Source: Clostridia bacterium
GTDB taxonomy: Bacteria; Bacillota; Clostridia; Oscillospirales; CAG-272
DNA: 15,422 nucleotides
Direction: 5' to 3'
NCBI GenBank assembly: GCA_017958705.1
Contig: JAGDCE010000085.1
Location: forward strand, 1 to 15,422
Part shown: piece after piece, positions 1-7,800 of the stretch
Layout: each line of letters opens with the position of its first letter
How positions within the stretch are numbered: position 1 is the stretch's first letter
Position numbers and translations under genes: made by a program
Notes under the pieces: generated by a model
What the model was told of the DNA's origin: nothing
Databases searched by the model: none
The model's input: only the letters and a program-made list of their open reading frames with translations

Positions 1-1
1 T

Positions 2-1606
2 ATATGGTTCAAATGGCGCGGCAAGCCGGTGCTTATGTTCATATCCTCGCTTTTCGACATATCCGAGGAACAAAAGGATTTCTTTACGATACGTATTTCA
101 TGGGCTACGGAAGCCGAGGAATTCGGCAACGGCTGGTATAAAAACAGAAGCGGCTACGATTGCTGGCCGTGGGCTTCGATGTATCCGCAGAAACCGGGCT
201 TCCGCAAGGACGACGGCAAGCGCGTCATCGAGCAGATGGTGGTCATGTGCGGCTTCTGGGCTGACGGAAGCTACGGCACCGACGCCGGAAGAAGCTACAC
301 CAAAAAGTCAGGCGAGCCGTTTGAGCTCGCTCAGGGCGACTGGAACATGGGCTTCGGTCTTTATCCGCAGACGAGCGGTCTCGGGCTTGCTTTCCAGGAA
401 TGCTTCGACCAAGCCATCAAAAGAGATCCCGAGCTTATAATGATAACCGGCTGGAACGAATGGTGGGCCGGCCGATATGAGGACTCCGGAAAACGTATGG
501 CGGGCGAATATACGTCTACAAAGGGCGGCGATACGAAAAACACCTACTGCGACAACTTCAACGCCGAGTATTCGAGAGATATAGAGCCGATGACGGGAGG
601 CTTCAAGGATAACTACTATTATCAGATGGTCCTGAACGTCAGAAAATACAAGGGCTCGCGTCCGCCGGAGGCGGCTTTCGGTCAGAGCACGATAGACCTT
701 GACGGCAGCGCCGTGCAGTGGTACACCGTGGGGCCGGAATTCCGCGACGTTTACGGAGATACGGTAAAGCGCGACCACGCCTCAAACGTCGGCAAGCTGA
801 GATACAAAAACGACACCGGGAGAAACGACATACTTACGGCAAAGGTAAGCTCCGATAACGAATATCTGTACTTTATGGCGGAATGCGCCGCGGACATCAC
901 GCCGCGTGAGGGCGACAACTGGATGAATCTGTTCATAAAATCGGATAACGACGATAAAACGGGCTGGTACGGCTTTGACTATATCATAAACAGATCGGGA
1001 GAGGGCGGCAAAGCCTCGGTGGAGAAATTCAAGGACGGCTGGGAGTTTGAAAAAGTCGGCGACGCGGAATACAAGGTCGACGGAAAGACGATACAGATAA
1101 GAATAAAAGCCTCGCTTATAGGCTATAACGGAAAGCTCCTCGATTTCAAATGGGCTGACAACTCGGTAAACGACGGCGAAATAATGTGTTTCCTCGATAA
1201 AGGCGACGCCGCGCCGGACGCGCGTTTCTGCTACCGTTTCACGACGAAGGAGACGAAGGCGGAGATCCCCGCGTGCCTGACATCCGATATGGCGGTCTTC
1301 AAATCAAACGGATATTACGCATATATAAACGGCAAGCTCACGAAGCTCGGCGACAGCACGAAAACGACGCTTCTGGCGACCGGTTATGATTTCTATCTTC
1401 CGGTCGACACGCTGAAAATACTCGGTATAGATTGCGCGGGCGAGGCAGAATACGATCACTACGGCGTAAAATACGTAAAAGCAAACGCCCCGGTCGAAAA
1501 GGCGGGCAAAGCCGTTACGGTGACAAGCGACGGACTTCTTGTGATATCGAACGAAAAAATAACCGACACGAACGTGCTCACGACACTGTACAGAGCGCTT
1601 TATTAA
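2..1606 (+). CDS. GH99-like glycosidase with CBM9-like domain (5' partial)
   Basis: The 5' end lies outside the window: the frame is open back to base 2 with no start or Shine-Dalgarno, and the ATG at 29 is internal. Counting from that Met, residues 1-205 carry aromatic-rich blocks and ITGWNEWWAGRY (139-150). The GWNEW core is typical of the GH99/GH71-like and WbsX-type TIM barrels, where the Glu (here E144) is in the active site. Residues 218-402 resemble a CBM9/DOMON-like beta-sandwich (NWMNLFIKSDNDDKTGWYG, 297-315) that would bind sugar. Residues 421-525 resemble the copper amine oxidase N-terminal-like domain often seen on Clostridia surface proteins (AYINGKL, then FYLPVDTLKILGI). The protein is probably secreted, but the signal peptide would be outside the window. 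Substrate unknown. The fold assignment of the first domain is moderate; a WbsX-like function remains possible. It ends at a bidirectional terminator. Confidence 0.72.
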   Translation: MWFKWRGKPVLMFISSLFDISEEQKDFFTIRISWATEAEEFGNGWYKNRSGYDCWPWASMYPQKPGFRKDDGKRVIEQMVVMCGFWADGSYGTDAGRSYTKKSGEPFELAQGDWNMGFGLYPQTSGLGLAFQECFDQAIKRDPELIMITGWNEWWAGRYEDSGKRMAGEYTSTKGGDTKNTYCDNFNAEYSRDIEPMTGGFKDNYYYQMVLNVRKYKGSRPPEAAFGQSTIDLDGSAVQWYTVGPEFRDVYGDTVKRDHASNVGKLRYKNDTGRNDILTAKVSSDNEYLYFMAECAADITPREGDNWMNLFIKSDNDDKTGWYGFDYIINRSGEGGKASVEKFKDGWEFEKVGDAEYKVDGKTIQIRIKASLIGYNGKLLDFKWADNSVNDGEIMCFLDKGDAAPDARFCYRFTTKETKAEIPACLTSDMAVFKSNGYYAYINGKLTKLGDSTKTTLLATGYDFYLPVDTLKILGIDCAGEAEYDHYGVKYVKANAPVEKAGKAVTVTSDGLLVISNEKITDTNVLTTLYRALY

Positions 1607-1662
1607 AAAACACTTCAAACGACGGCGGACAAATGACCGCGAAATTACCGCCGCCATGAACG

Positions 1663-1703
1663 AAAAACGGACCGCAGCCCGGGGCTGCGGTCCGTTTTTT
1701 TTA
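1663..1703. terminator. Bidirectional intrinsic terminator between convergent genes
   Basis: A perfect 11-bp stem, CGGACCGCAGC (1668-1678) pairing with GCTGCGGTCCG (1684-1694), has a 5-base loop. It is followed by eight T on the plus strand and preceded by five A, which become a U-tract on the minus strand. It can end both the GH99-like gene (plus) and the GH2 gene (minus). The minus-strand TAA stop at 1703-1701 lies at the edge of the plus-strand T run. Confidence 0.92.
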
Positions 1704-4097
1704 TTCCGAAAAGTCGTTCATTCCCGTTATATCGAGCGCTTTTACGTATTTTTCAAGGCTTACGACCGGGTCGCCGCACAGATACGTGTTGCGGTACGTT
1801 TGCCCGCCGTATTCCCACTCTATCAGATAAAACGCGTGATCTTCAAAGTCGACGTAAGCCGCCGTTTCGCTTGCGTTGCTTTTAAGCGTTATTTCACCCT
1901 CCGCGATCATCGTCTTCCCTTCACCGAACTGCGCGTCGGGCGAAAGGACGCCTATACGGTAAACGCGGTATCCGCAGTTTATATCCTTTTGAAGATCGTT
2001 TACGCCGCAGAGCCTGACGGCCGTTTTTCCGTCGTGCTCCGACGGCTCGTCGAACATAAAGCAGACCGGCTGCTGCGAGCGGCGTATATAGAAATATGCG
2101 AGTTTTTTATGATAATAATAATCCACGACGGCGTCGGATATCTGCGGCCAGCCGTCTGTCAGGTTCCACCAGATGATGCCGGTCCGCCGCCATTTCGAAA
2201 GCCTGAAGCGTTCAATAAAGAATTTCATCGCCTCCGCCTGTGATATCTGGCTCGCCAGCGCAAAATCGCGCAGATCCCCGGGCACGGCGCCGAACAGCGT
2301 TTTTATCTGACTCACCATAAGCGCGGTGCGATAAGCGAACGGCGCGTTCTCGTCAAGTTCCGGCGAGGTTCCGTGCACGCGCCATTCGGCGTTCGCCGTA
2401 TATCTGCCCTCGTCTTTCAAAACCTTTTCGTCATACCAGTGATACAGATTTTCCGGTGAAATGAACCTCGAAAGCGAGGACGGGGACGGGCAGCCGTGAT
2501 ACCCGATCTCGCTTGCGAAATGGCATAACGTGCTTTTATAATACTTGCCTTTGTAGTAATCGCGCGGTCCCCAGATGTGATCCTCCGACAGCGCACCGTA
2601 TCCGTCGCCTCCGCCGGATCTGAACCCTTCCTCGTCGATGTACGGGGAAGAAGGCAGATAAGGACGCGAAAAATCCTCGGCTCTCAGTATCTCCGGTATC
2701 ACTCGCCTCGTTATCGCGTTGCCGTTCGGATCGAGCGTGACGCCGCTGCCGTACATATACGAGTAATCGCATTCGTTGTCCCCCGCCCAGAGTATGACGC
2801 CGGGATGGTTGCGCAGACGCTTCACCGTCGCTTTGACCTCGGCGCGAATCATTTCATAAAACTCCGGTTCCTGCGGGTAAACGCCGCACGCCATCGCGAA
2901 ATCCTGCCACACCATGAGCCCGTGCTCATCGCACAGCTCATAGAAACGGTCGCTTTCGTAGACGTTGCCGCCCCAGCAGCGCACGCCGTTGCAGCCGGAA
3001 TCGAGAAGCAGCGCAAACGTTTGATCGAGCCGCTTTATATCGTTAGAGTGGAACGCGTCGAGCGGCACCCAGTTCGTGCCGAGATAAAAGATCTTTTTCC
3101 CGTTTATCACGAAACAGAATTCTCCGTTTCCGCCGACGTCCGTGGTGCTCGTACGGTCGAGCCGGACGGTGCGTATACCGGCGCGCGTCTCGTACACGTC
3201 TGCCGGTATTCCGTTCTTATACAGCGTTATCCTGACGTCGTAAAGCGACGGTTCTCCGTAATTTCTCGGATACCAGAGCTTTGAGTCCGGAACGTTAATC
3301 CGCAGCGATCCGCAGATACCGTAAACGCGGCTTTCGGCGTAAAACCGGCTGTCGCCGCATACGCCCCCGGCTGCGATCGTAAAGTCCTTCAGATCGTCAT
3401 AAGGGATATCGAGCGTGTAGCGCAGATACAGGACCGAGTCGCCGCCGTCAACGGCTGACGCCGTATAAATAAACGCGTCGCCGATGCCGTTTTCGGGCTT
3501 TTTTACGATACTGACGGAGCGCCATATCCCGCCCGACGGTATGCGCGGCATAATATCCCAGCCGCACAGCGACGGCGCGCGTCTGACGTACAGCATATCG
3601 GACAGATACGGCAAACACGCAGAATTCGCGGGAGTCGGGCGCAGTCTGCTCACCGCGGAGGCGGGCTTTATGTGTATGAATATCTCGTTCTCATCTGTCA
3701 GCAGACCGTCCGGCACCGGCATCTCAAACGGTATCAGCATATTGTCGGTCCTGCCGATCAGACAGCCGTTTACGAACACGTCGGCAAACGTGTCTGTCCC
3801 TTCAAGGCGCAGAAAAAGCCTGTCGCCCGACACGGGCGGGAAGCGGCGGTAATAAAACAGATGCATATCCTCGTAATCCTGTTGATCGAGGATGTTGAGC
3901 GAGTAATAAGGATCTTTGGTCTTTCCGGCCAGGTAAAGATCCTGCCCGAAAACGCCGGGCACTTTTACCGTCAGCTTTTCAAGCGGCGGCAGCTCCGCGC
4001 CTCGCCGCGGTTTTTCGGCGAGTCCGGCGTATTCGCGGTCCCGCATATACGACAGCGTCCATACGCCGTCAAGCCCGAGTAATATCGACCTGTCCAT
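1701..4097 (-). CDS. Glycoside hydrolase family 2, beta-mannosidase type
   Basis: A 798-residue GH2 retaining exo-glycosidase, probably releasing mannose from the non-reducing end of beta-mannosides. The order fits the family: N-terminal sugar-binding sandwich (about 1-200, with LRLEGTDTFADVFVNG at 97-111), immunoglobulin-like domain (about 205-315), then a TIM barrel from about 320. The barrel holds GCNGVRCWGGNVYESDRFYELC (368-389) and the WAGDNECD motif, where E442 after Asn is the expected acid/base. The expected nucleophile is E530 in ASEIGYHG. GIIWWNLTDGWPQISDA (640-656) is another beta-mannosidase hallmark. No signal peptide is visible, so it is probably cytoplasmic and acts on imported oligosaccharides. 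The start at 4097 is chosen because GGAGG lies four bases upstream; an in-frame start at 4160 would lie upstream of the promoter -10. Beta-mannosidase is preferred to beta-galactosidase or glucuronidase on the motif context, but substrate is not proven. Confidence 0.9.
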   Translation of the reverse strand: MDRSILLGLDGVWTLSYMRDREYAGLAEKPRRGAELPPLEKLTVKVPGVFGQDLYLAGKTKDPYYSLNILDQQDYEDMHLFYYRRFPPVSGDRLFLRLEGTDTFADVFVNGCLIGRTDNMLIPFEMPVPDGLLTDENEIFIHIKPASAVSRLRPTPANSACLPYLSDMLYVRRAPSLCGWDIMPRIPSGGIWRSVSIVKKPENGIGDAFIYTASAVDGGDSVLYLRYTLDIPYDDLKDFTIAAGGVCGDSRFYAESRVYGICGSLRINVPDSKLWYPRNYGEPSLYDVRITLYKNGIPADVYETRAGIRTVRLDRTSTTDVGGNGEFCFVINGKKIFYLGTNWVPLDAFHSNDIKRLDQTFALLLDSGCNGVRCWGGNVYESDRFYELCDEHGLMVWQDFAMACGVYPQEPEFYEMIRAEVKATVKRLRNHPGVILWAGDNECDYSYMYGSGVTLDPNGNAITRRVIPEILRAEDFSRPYLPSSPYIDEEGFRSGGGDGYGALSEDHIWGPRDYYKGKYYKSTLCHFASEIGYHGCPSPSSLSRFISPENLYHWYDEKVLKDEGRYTANAEWRVHGTSPELDENAPFAYRTALMVSQIKTLFGAVPGDLRDFALASQISQAEAMKFFIERFRLSKWRRTGIIWWNLTDGWPQISDAVVDYYYHKKLAYFYIRRSQQPVCFMFDEPSEHDGKTAVRLCGVNDLQKDINCGYRVYRIGVLSPDAQFGEGKTMIAEGEITLKSNASETAAYVDFEDHAFYLIEWEYGGQTYRNTYLCGDPVVSLEKYVKALDITGMNDFSE

Positions 4098-4100
4098 TGT

Positions 4101-4106
4101 CCCTCC
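4101..4106 (-). promoter_or_regulatory. Ribosome binding site fixing the GH2 start
   Basis: The minus strand reads GGAGGG, then ACA, then ATG (4097-4095). This supports the start at MDRS and argues against the longer reading from 4160. Confidence 0.8.
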
Positions 4107-4128
4107 GGTCTTTGTTTTCTGTGATACG

Positions 4129-4157
4129 ATTATAAACCGCGGCGCCGGACAAAGCAA
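4129..4157 (-). promoter_or_regulatory. Promoter of the GH2 gene
   Basis: On the minus strand there is a perfect TATAAT -10 at 4134-4129, with TTGCTT 17 bp upstream (4157-4152) as a weak -35. AT-rich sequence at about 4163-4188, upstream of the -35, could act as an UP element. The implied 5' UTR is about 25 bases. Confidence 0.65.
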
Positions 4158-4229
4158 CACGCATTATGCAAATTTTCTTTAAAAAATGAGGATGACGCCG
4201 TTTTTTTCGGCGCAGCAGCGCCCGGGGCG

Positions 4230-4258
4230 TTGACAAATCATGCCGTCCGTGCTATAAT
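4230..4258 (+). promoter_or_regulatory. Consensus sigma-A promoter of the SIS-ROK operon
   Basis: TTGACA (4230-4235), a 17-bp spacer and TATAAT (4253-4258) match the housekeeping consensus at every position. Transcription should begin near 4265, leaving a leader of about 25 bases. The TTG of the -35 is an in-frame start candidate for the downstream gene but cannot be used from this transcript. Confidence 0.92.
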
Positions 4259-4289
4259 CCATCATGAAATAAACTTAGCGGGGTGCGGG

Positions 4290-4931
4290 ATGAAAAAAGC
4301 TTCGATGACTGTGCTCGACGGATTGACGGAAAGATATCCGGCGCTGTCGGTATGCACAAACGATATAAAAAAGCTGGCGGAGGCGCTTATCCTCTGTTAT
4401 AAAAACGGAGGCAAACTGCTCATATGCGGCAACGGCGGTTCCGCCGCCGACGCGCAGCATATCGTAGGCGAGCTTATGAAGGGCTTTTGCAAGAAAAGAC
4501 CGCTTGACGCGAAGGAAAAGTCGGAGCTTGAAAAACTCGGCGAAGACGGCGCGGTCCTTGCGGAAAAGCTGCAGTCACCGCTGCCGGCGATATCGCTGTA
4601 TAACGAAACGGCGCTTATAACCGCGTATTCGAACGACGCCGATCCGTCTCTGATATTCGCTCAGCAGGTGTACGCGCTGGGCAGACCGGGCGATCTTCTG
4701 CTTTGTATCAGCACGTCAGGCAGCTCAGAAAACGTGTGCTTCGCCGTGCCCGCAGCGAAAGCCCGGGGAATGACGACCGCCGCGCTGACGGGAAAGACCG
4801 GCGGAAAGTTAAAAAACATATGCGACATATGCGTGACCGTGCCGGAGACCGAGACGTATAAAGTCCAGGAGCTCCACCTCCCCGTCTATCACGCCGTATG
4901 TCTATGTCTGGAAGAAGAGTTTTTCGGGTGA
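4290..4931 (+). CDS. SIS-domain sugar-phosphate isomerase, GmhA-like
   Basis: A 213-residue single SIS-domain protein close in pattern to phosphoheptose isomerase (sedoheptulose 7-phosphate to D-glycero-manno-heptose 7-phosphate). Visible family marks are the phosphate-binding CGNGGSAADAQH (46-57) with E61, ISTSGSSENV (140-149), and ETETYKVQELHLPVYH (186-201), where Q193 and H201 match the catalytic Gln and His region of GmhA. It carries an insertion (about 68-97, rich in Lys, Glu and Leu) as I recall for the Clostridia subgroup. The start at 4290 is chosen because it is the first Met downstream of the consensus promoter; the upstream GGGGTGCGGG is only a weak ribosome site. The ROK kinase gene follows after 4 bases, so the two are very likely coupled. 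Whether the substrate is a heptose or another sugar phosphate cannot be told; no GmhB, HddA or HddC gene is in view. Confidence 0.88.
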   Translation: MKKASMTVLDGLTERYPALSVCTNDIKKLAEALILCYKNGGKLLICGNGGSAADAQHIVGELMKGFCKKRPLDAKEKSELEKLGEDGAVLAEKLQSPLPAISLYNETALITAYSNDADPSLIFAQQVYALGRPGDLLLCISTSGSSENVCFAVPAAKARGMTTAALTGKTGGKLKNICDICVTVPETETYKVQELHLPVYHAVCLCLEEEFFG

Positions 4932-4935
4932 TCAT

Positions 4936-5877
4936 ATGAAGCTTGTCGGAATAGATATAGGCGGAACGAAGTGTTCTGTCGTAACGGGCGACGAAACGGG
5001 ACGTGTCACCGGAAAGACGAAATTTGAGACGAGAGGCTGCGCGGAAACGCTGTCGCTTATTTTCGACGCCGTTTCGGCCGCCGGGACGGCGGACGCCGTC
5101 GGGATCAGCTGCGGCGGTCCGCTTGATGAAAAAGCCGGCGTGATACTGTCGCCTCCGAACCTTCCGGGTTGGGACAACGTCCCGATCCGCGATATGATAG
5201 AAGAACGATTCGGGATAAAGTGCGCGATAAAGAACGACGCCGACGCCTGCGCCGTCGCCGAATGGAAATACGGCGCCGGGAAAGGCACCGATAACATGGT
5301 GTTCCTGACGTTCGGCACCGGCATGGGCGCGGGACTTATCATAAACGGCGCGCCGTATTCCGGTACGAACGGAAACGCCGGGGAGGCGGGGCATATAAGG
5401 CTCGCCGCAAAAGGACCGGTAGGATATAATAAAGCCGGATCGTTTGAGGGATTCTGCAGCGGCGGAGGGATAAAACAGCTCGGCGTGTCCGCCGCAAAAA
5501 AGCTGTTTGCGAAAGGAGCGCCGGGACCGGCGTTCTGCGAAAACGAGGACGGATTACCGTCCGTCACCGCAAAAAGCATAGCCGAGGCGGCGTACAAAGG
5601 CGACAAGACCGCGATCAATATATACAGAAAGTCGGCTCGGTGCCTCGGCTCCGGAATATCCGTGATTATAGATCTGCTGAATCCCGAGGCCGTCGTCATA
5701 GGCGGCATTTATCCGCGCTGTACTGACCTGATGCAAAAAGAGATGATGAAAGTCATCAAAAAAGAAGCTCTTTCCTTCTCCGCCTCGGTGTGCCGCGTCG
5801 TGCCCGCTTACTTCGGGGACGACATAGGAGACGTCGCCGCGCTGTCAGTCGCGGCTTGCCTTGCGCCGCGGCGCTGA
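4936..5877 (+). CDS. ROK-family sugar kinase lacking the usual zinc cysteines
   Basis: A 313-residue ROK kinase (ASKHA fold), expected to phosphorylate a hexose or N-acetylated hexosamine with ATP. It shows the N-terminal phosphate loop DIGGTK (7-12), the catalytic Asp in IKNDADACA (D101), the second phosphate motif LTFGTGMGAGLI (124-135), and NAGEAGHI (147-154) with the conserved Glu and the zinc-ligand His (H153). The usual CxCGxxGCxE zinc site downstream is missing: the equivalent stretch reads KAGSFEGFCSGGGI (166-179) with one Cys. I recall the same GSFEGFCSGGGI pattern in other Clostridia ROK proteins, so it is probably a subgroup trait and not damage. There is no helix-turn-helix, so it is a kinase and not a ROK repressor. 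It starts 4 bases after the isomerase stop with only a weak ribosome site, suggesting translational coupling. Exact sugar unknown. Confidence 0.88.
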   Translation: MKLVGIDIGGTKCSVVTGDETGRVTGKTKFETRGCAETLSLIFDAVSAAGTADAVGISCGGPLDEKAGVILSPPNLPGWDNVPIRDMIEERFGIKCAIKNDADACAVAEWKYGAGKGTDNMVFLTFGTGMGAGLIINGAPYSGTNGNAGEAGHIRLAAKGPVGYNKAGSFEGFCSGGGIKQLGVSAAKKLFAKGAPGPAFCENEDGLPSVTAKSIAEAAYKGDKTAINIYRKSARCLGSGISVIIDLLNPEAVVIGGIYPRCTDLMQKEMMKVIKKEALSFSASVCRVVPAYFGDDIGDVAALSVAACLAPRR

Positions 5878-5883
5878 AACAGC

Positions 5884-5940
5884 AAAACCCGCCGTGACGC
5901 TTTCCCGGCCGGAAAGACGTTACAGCGGGTTTATTTTTTT
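5884..5940. terminator. Bidirectional intrinsic terminator after the ROK gene
   Basis: AAACCCGC (5885-5892) pairs with GCGGGTTT (5925-5932). The inner part (GTGACG and CTTTCC against GGAAAG and CGTTAC) extends the stem with mismatches. A T-rich run follows on the plus strand, and an A-rich flank at 5884-5887 gives a shorter U-tract on the minus strand. It lies between the ROK stop and the 3' end of the minus-strand surface protein gene. Confidence 0.85.
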
Positions 5941-5977
5941 ATGCAGTGGCTTTCAAACGCCGGATTTTGCGGTTGAT

Positions 5978-7612
5978 TTATTTCTTCTTTTTCTTACCCG
6001 CAACGACCGCGATCACGGCCGCGATCGCGACGGCGGCTGCGACGGCGCCGGCGATTATTATCGGGAGGGCTTTGTTTCCTTCGCTCTGTTTTTCGCCGTC
6101 TCCGGTATCCGCCGCGGTCGTGCCGGCGTCTTCCGTGACGTCACCGGTCGCCGCCGTCGTGTCGTCGACAGGTTCGGTCGTCACCTCGGCGGGCGTATTG
6201 TCGGCTTCCGTCGTCGCACTGCCCGGATCGTCGGACACTTCTTTGACGTACTCGGGATCGAGTTCCACCGACACGCCTTCCGCACGGAACATCACGGCGT
6301 CCTCGTAATTCTTGAAAAAGCCCGCGGAATAAACGGTTATCTGCGACTCGTCCGGGTCGGCGCAGTAGCCGTCGTACGGATCGAAGCGGAACTTGACGAC
6401 GATACCGCCGTATTCGAGCGCGTCTGTCATGTCCGCGACAACGACCTGTCTGCCGTCGACGTAGCTGTATTCGAGCGGGACGCTGTAGTACGGCGTGAAA
6501 TCGCTGACGCTGCCGGTCGTGCAGTAGAACAGCTCACCGTTGTTGTCGGTGTCGTTCGTCTGCAGATATATCGCGAAATACGGATAATCCTCGCCGTTTA
6601 TCTTGACCTGACCGGATATGTTAAGCGTCACGTACGGATCGTTGTTGTCTTCAAAAGTGAATTTGATGCTGCCGTCGTCGTTCGCTTCATAACGCAGAGC
6701 GTTCTGCCCGGAAAGCTTTGAGAAGTCGATTATCACCGCGTCGCCCTCCGCCTCGGGTATCGAGGTCTTCACGGTCTCCGTGGCGTCGGGCGCCGGATCC
6801 ACGAGAGGCGCGCCGCCGAACACCGTTTCGCCGGACATGACCATGCGGCTCGTGCCGCAGATGTTGTCGTCGCGGCCGTTTATGACGCCCGCGCCCCATT
6901 CGAGCCAGTTCTGCCATTCGTTGTTGTTCTCGCCGTCGGTCGCGGTCAGGATCGCCGCGGATATGCCGTACGTCGTACCGACGTGCGGGAGCACGGTGAC
7001 GAGCTCGTTCCACGGGATGAATATCTCATACGTAGTCAGCGCTCCGTCGTTTGACGCGGCGTAGCTGCCGCCCTCGCTCTGAAGTGCAAGGCCTACCATT
7101 ATGCCGTGCCAGCAGTACGTATAGCAGAGCCCGTCCTCTGTGTTATATGCGAACACGAGCTCCTGAAAGTCGGCGGAATAGTTCGCTTCCCTCGCCGACG
7201 CTGGCGTAAGTCCCTGATCCTCGGTACAGCCGTACGGGTCGAACCTCATCTGAAGGGCGTCGCCGTTCCAGATGTTGTGATCGTGCACGTATTTGTTGCA
7301 CGGGCTCGTGTCCGGCACCTGCGCCGCTACGTAAAAGCCGTCAAACGTATATCTGAACCATATAGTAAATTCCACGTCTGTCTGATCATCGTCGTAGATA
7401 TCGGTCTGCGGATTTTCCGGATATTTGATGTGCGCGACGGTGGGCTGTCCCCATTCGTCGACAGTCACCTTGCCGTCAATCTCCGGAAGTACGTCGAACT
7501 GCAGGGCGTCGACCGTGGCGAACGCTTCCTCCTCAGTTCCGGCGGCGGAAACGGCGCCGCAAAGCGACAGCGCGATAACGGCGGCCGTGAGGATCGCAAA
7601 TACTTTTTTCAT
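5978..7612 (-). CDS. Membrane-anchored surface protein with CBM9-like domain
   Basis: A 544-residue exported protein. Residues 1-23 form a signal peptide (KK, hydrophobic core, cut after VSA); LSLC at 15-18 is not a good lipobox. Residues 39-260 match CBM9/DOMON-like sugar-binding domains: EIDGKVTVDEWG (44-55), IWNGDALQMRFD (114-125) and EIFIPWNEL (196-204). Residues 290-446 look like a second beta-rich domain of unknown type. A Thr/Asp/Glu/Ala linker (457-514) leads to a membrane helix (515-538) and a KKKKK tail, the usual plan of a Gram-positive protein held in the membrane; there is no LPXTG motif. No catalytic domain is recognised, so it probably captures glycan at the cell surface. The ATG at 7612 has AAAAGGAG ten bases upstream and a promoter just beyond. 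Single-gene transcript likely, ending at the shared terminator. Confidence 0.85.
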   Translation of the reverse strand: MKKVFAILTAAVIALSLCGAVSAAGTEEEAFATVDALQFDVLPEIDGKVTVDEWGQPTVAHIKYPENPQTDIYDDDQTDVEFTIWFRYTFDGFYVAAQVPDTSPCNKYVHDHNIWNGDALQMRFDPYGCTEDQGLTPASAREANYSADFQELVFAYNTEDGLCYTYCWHGIMVGLALQSEGGSYAASNDGALTTYEIFIPWNELVTVLPHVGTTYGISAAILTATDGENNNEWQNWLEWGAGVINGRDDNICGTSRMVMSGETVFGGAPLVDPAPDATETVKTSIPEAEGDAVIIDFSKLSGQNALRYEANDDGSIKFTFEDNNDPYVTLNISGQVKINGEDYPYFAIYLQTNDTDNNGELFYCTTGSVSDFTPYYSVPLEYSYVDGRQVVVADMTDALEYGGIVVKFRFDPYDGYCADPDESQITVYSAGFFKNYEDAVMFRAEGVSVELDPEYVKEVSDDPGSATTEADNTPAEVTTEPVDDTTAATGDVTEDAGTTAADTGDGEKQSEGNKALPIIIAGAVAAAVAIAAVIAVVAGKKKKK

Positions 7613-7645
7613 TTTTATTACTCTCCTTTTTTCCGTTCTGTTGAC

Positions 7646-7674
7646 ATTTTACAATAAACAAACGGTTTTGTCAA
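7646..7674 (-). promoter_or_regulatory. Promoter of the CBM9-like surface protein gene
   Basis: On the minus strand TTGACA (7674-7669) and TAAAAT (7651-7646) are separated by 17 bp. Transcription should start near 7639, leaving a leader of about 27 bases that contains the AAAAGGAG site (7630-7623). Confidence 0.85.
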
Positions 7675-7726
7675 CACCTTTTGCCCGTTCTTGTCGATTT
7701 TATGCCGGCAGCCGTTGACAAAACCG
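7663..7726. repeat. 13-bp inverted repeat spanning two divergent -35 boxes
   Basis: CGGTTTTGTCAAC (7663-7675) is the exact reverse complement of GTTGACAAAACCG (7714-7726), with 38 bp between. Each arm contains the -35 box of one of the two divergent promoters. A third GTTGACA lies at 7640-7646. It may be a shared operator or only a duplicated strong -35 region. Confidence 0.8.
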
Positions 7727-7743
7727 GCTTTTTTGTTTATAAT
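7715..7743 (+). promoter_or_regulatory. Consensus sigma-A promoter of the YhhN-like gene
   Basis: TTGACA (7715-7720), 17 bp, TATAAT (7738-7743): a perfect match to the housekeeping consensus. The leader, about 7750-7800, has a small imperfect GC hairpin (GCCGC at 7753-7757, GCGGC at 7768-7772) before the GAGGAG ribosome site at 7791-7796. Confidence 0.92.
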
Positions 7744-7800
7744 ATCACCGTGGCCGCCTGCAAAGCTGCGGCGGCAATACGACGTTTACAGAGGAGTTTT

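Noticed and set aside
4098..4160. N-terminal extension of the GH2 protein to 4160
   Set aside because: It would start upstream of the -10 box, and a GGAGG site sits right before the inner ATG at 4097.
4196..4212. CGCCG/CGGCG hairpin with a seven-T loop
   Set aside because: The T run lies inside the loop and no coding region ends nearby, so it is not a terminator; no other role can be supported.
4230..4289. TTG start at 4230 for the SIS protein
   Set aside because: That TTG is part of the -35 box; the message begins near 4265.
5861..6721. Plus-strand frame of 286 codons overlapping the ROK 3' end and the surface protein gene
   Set aside because: It runs through a terminator and is antisense to a protein with a clear signal peptide and membrane anchor.
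7555..7563. LSLC at residues 15-18 of the surface protein as a lipoprotein lipobox
   Set aside because: Leu just before the Cys breaks the lipobox rule (small residue needed), and a good signal peptidase I site (VSA) follows; the protein also has a C-terminal membrane anchor.
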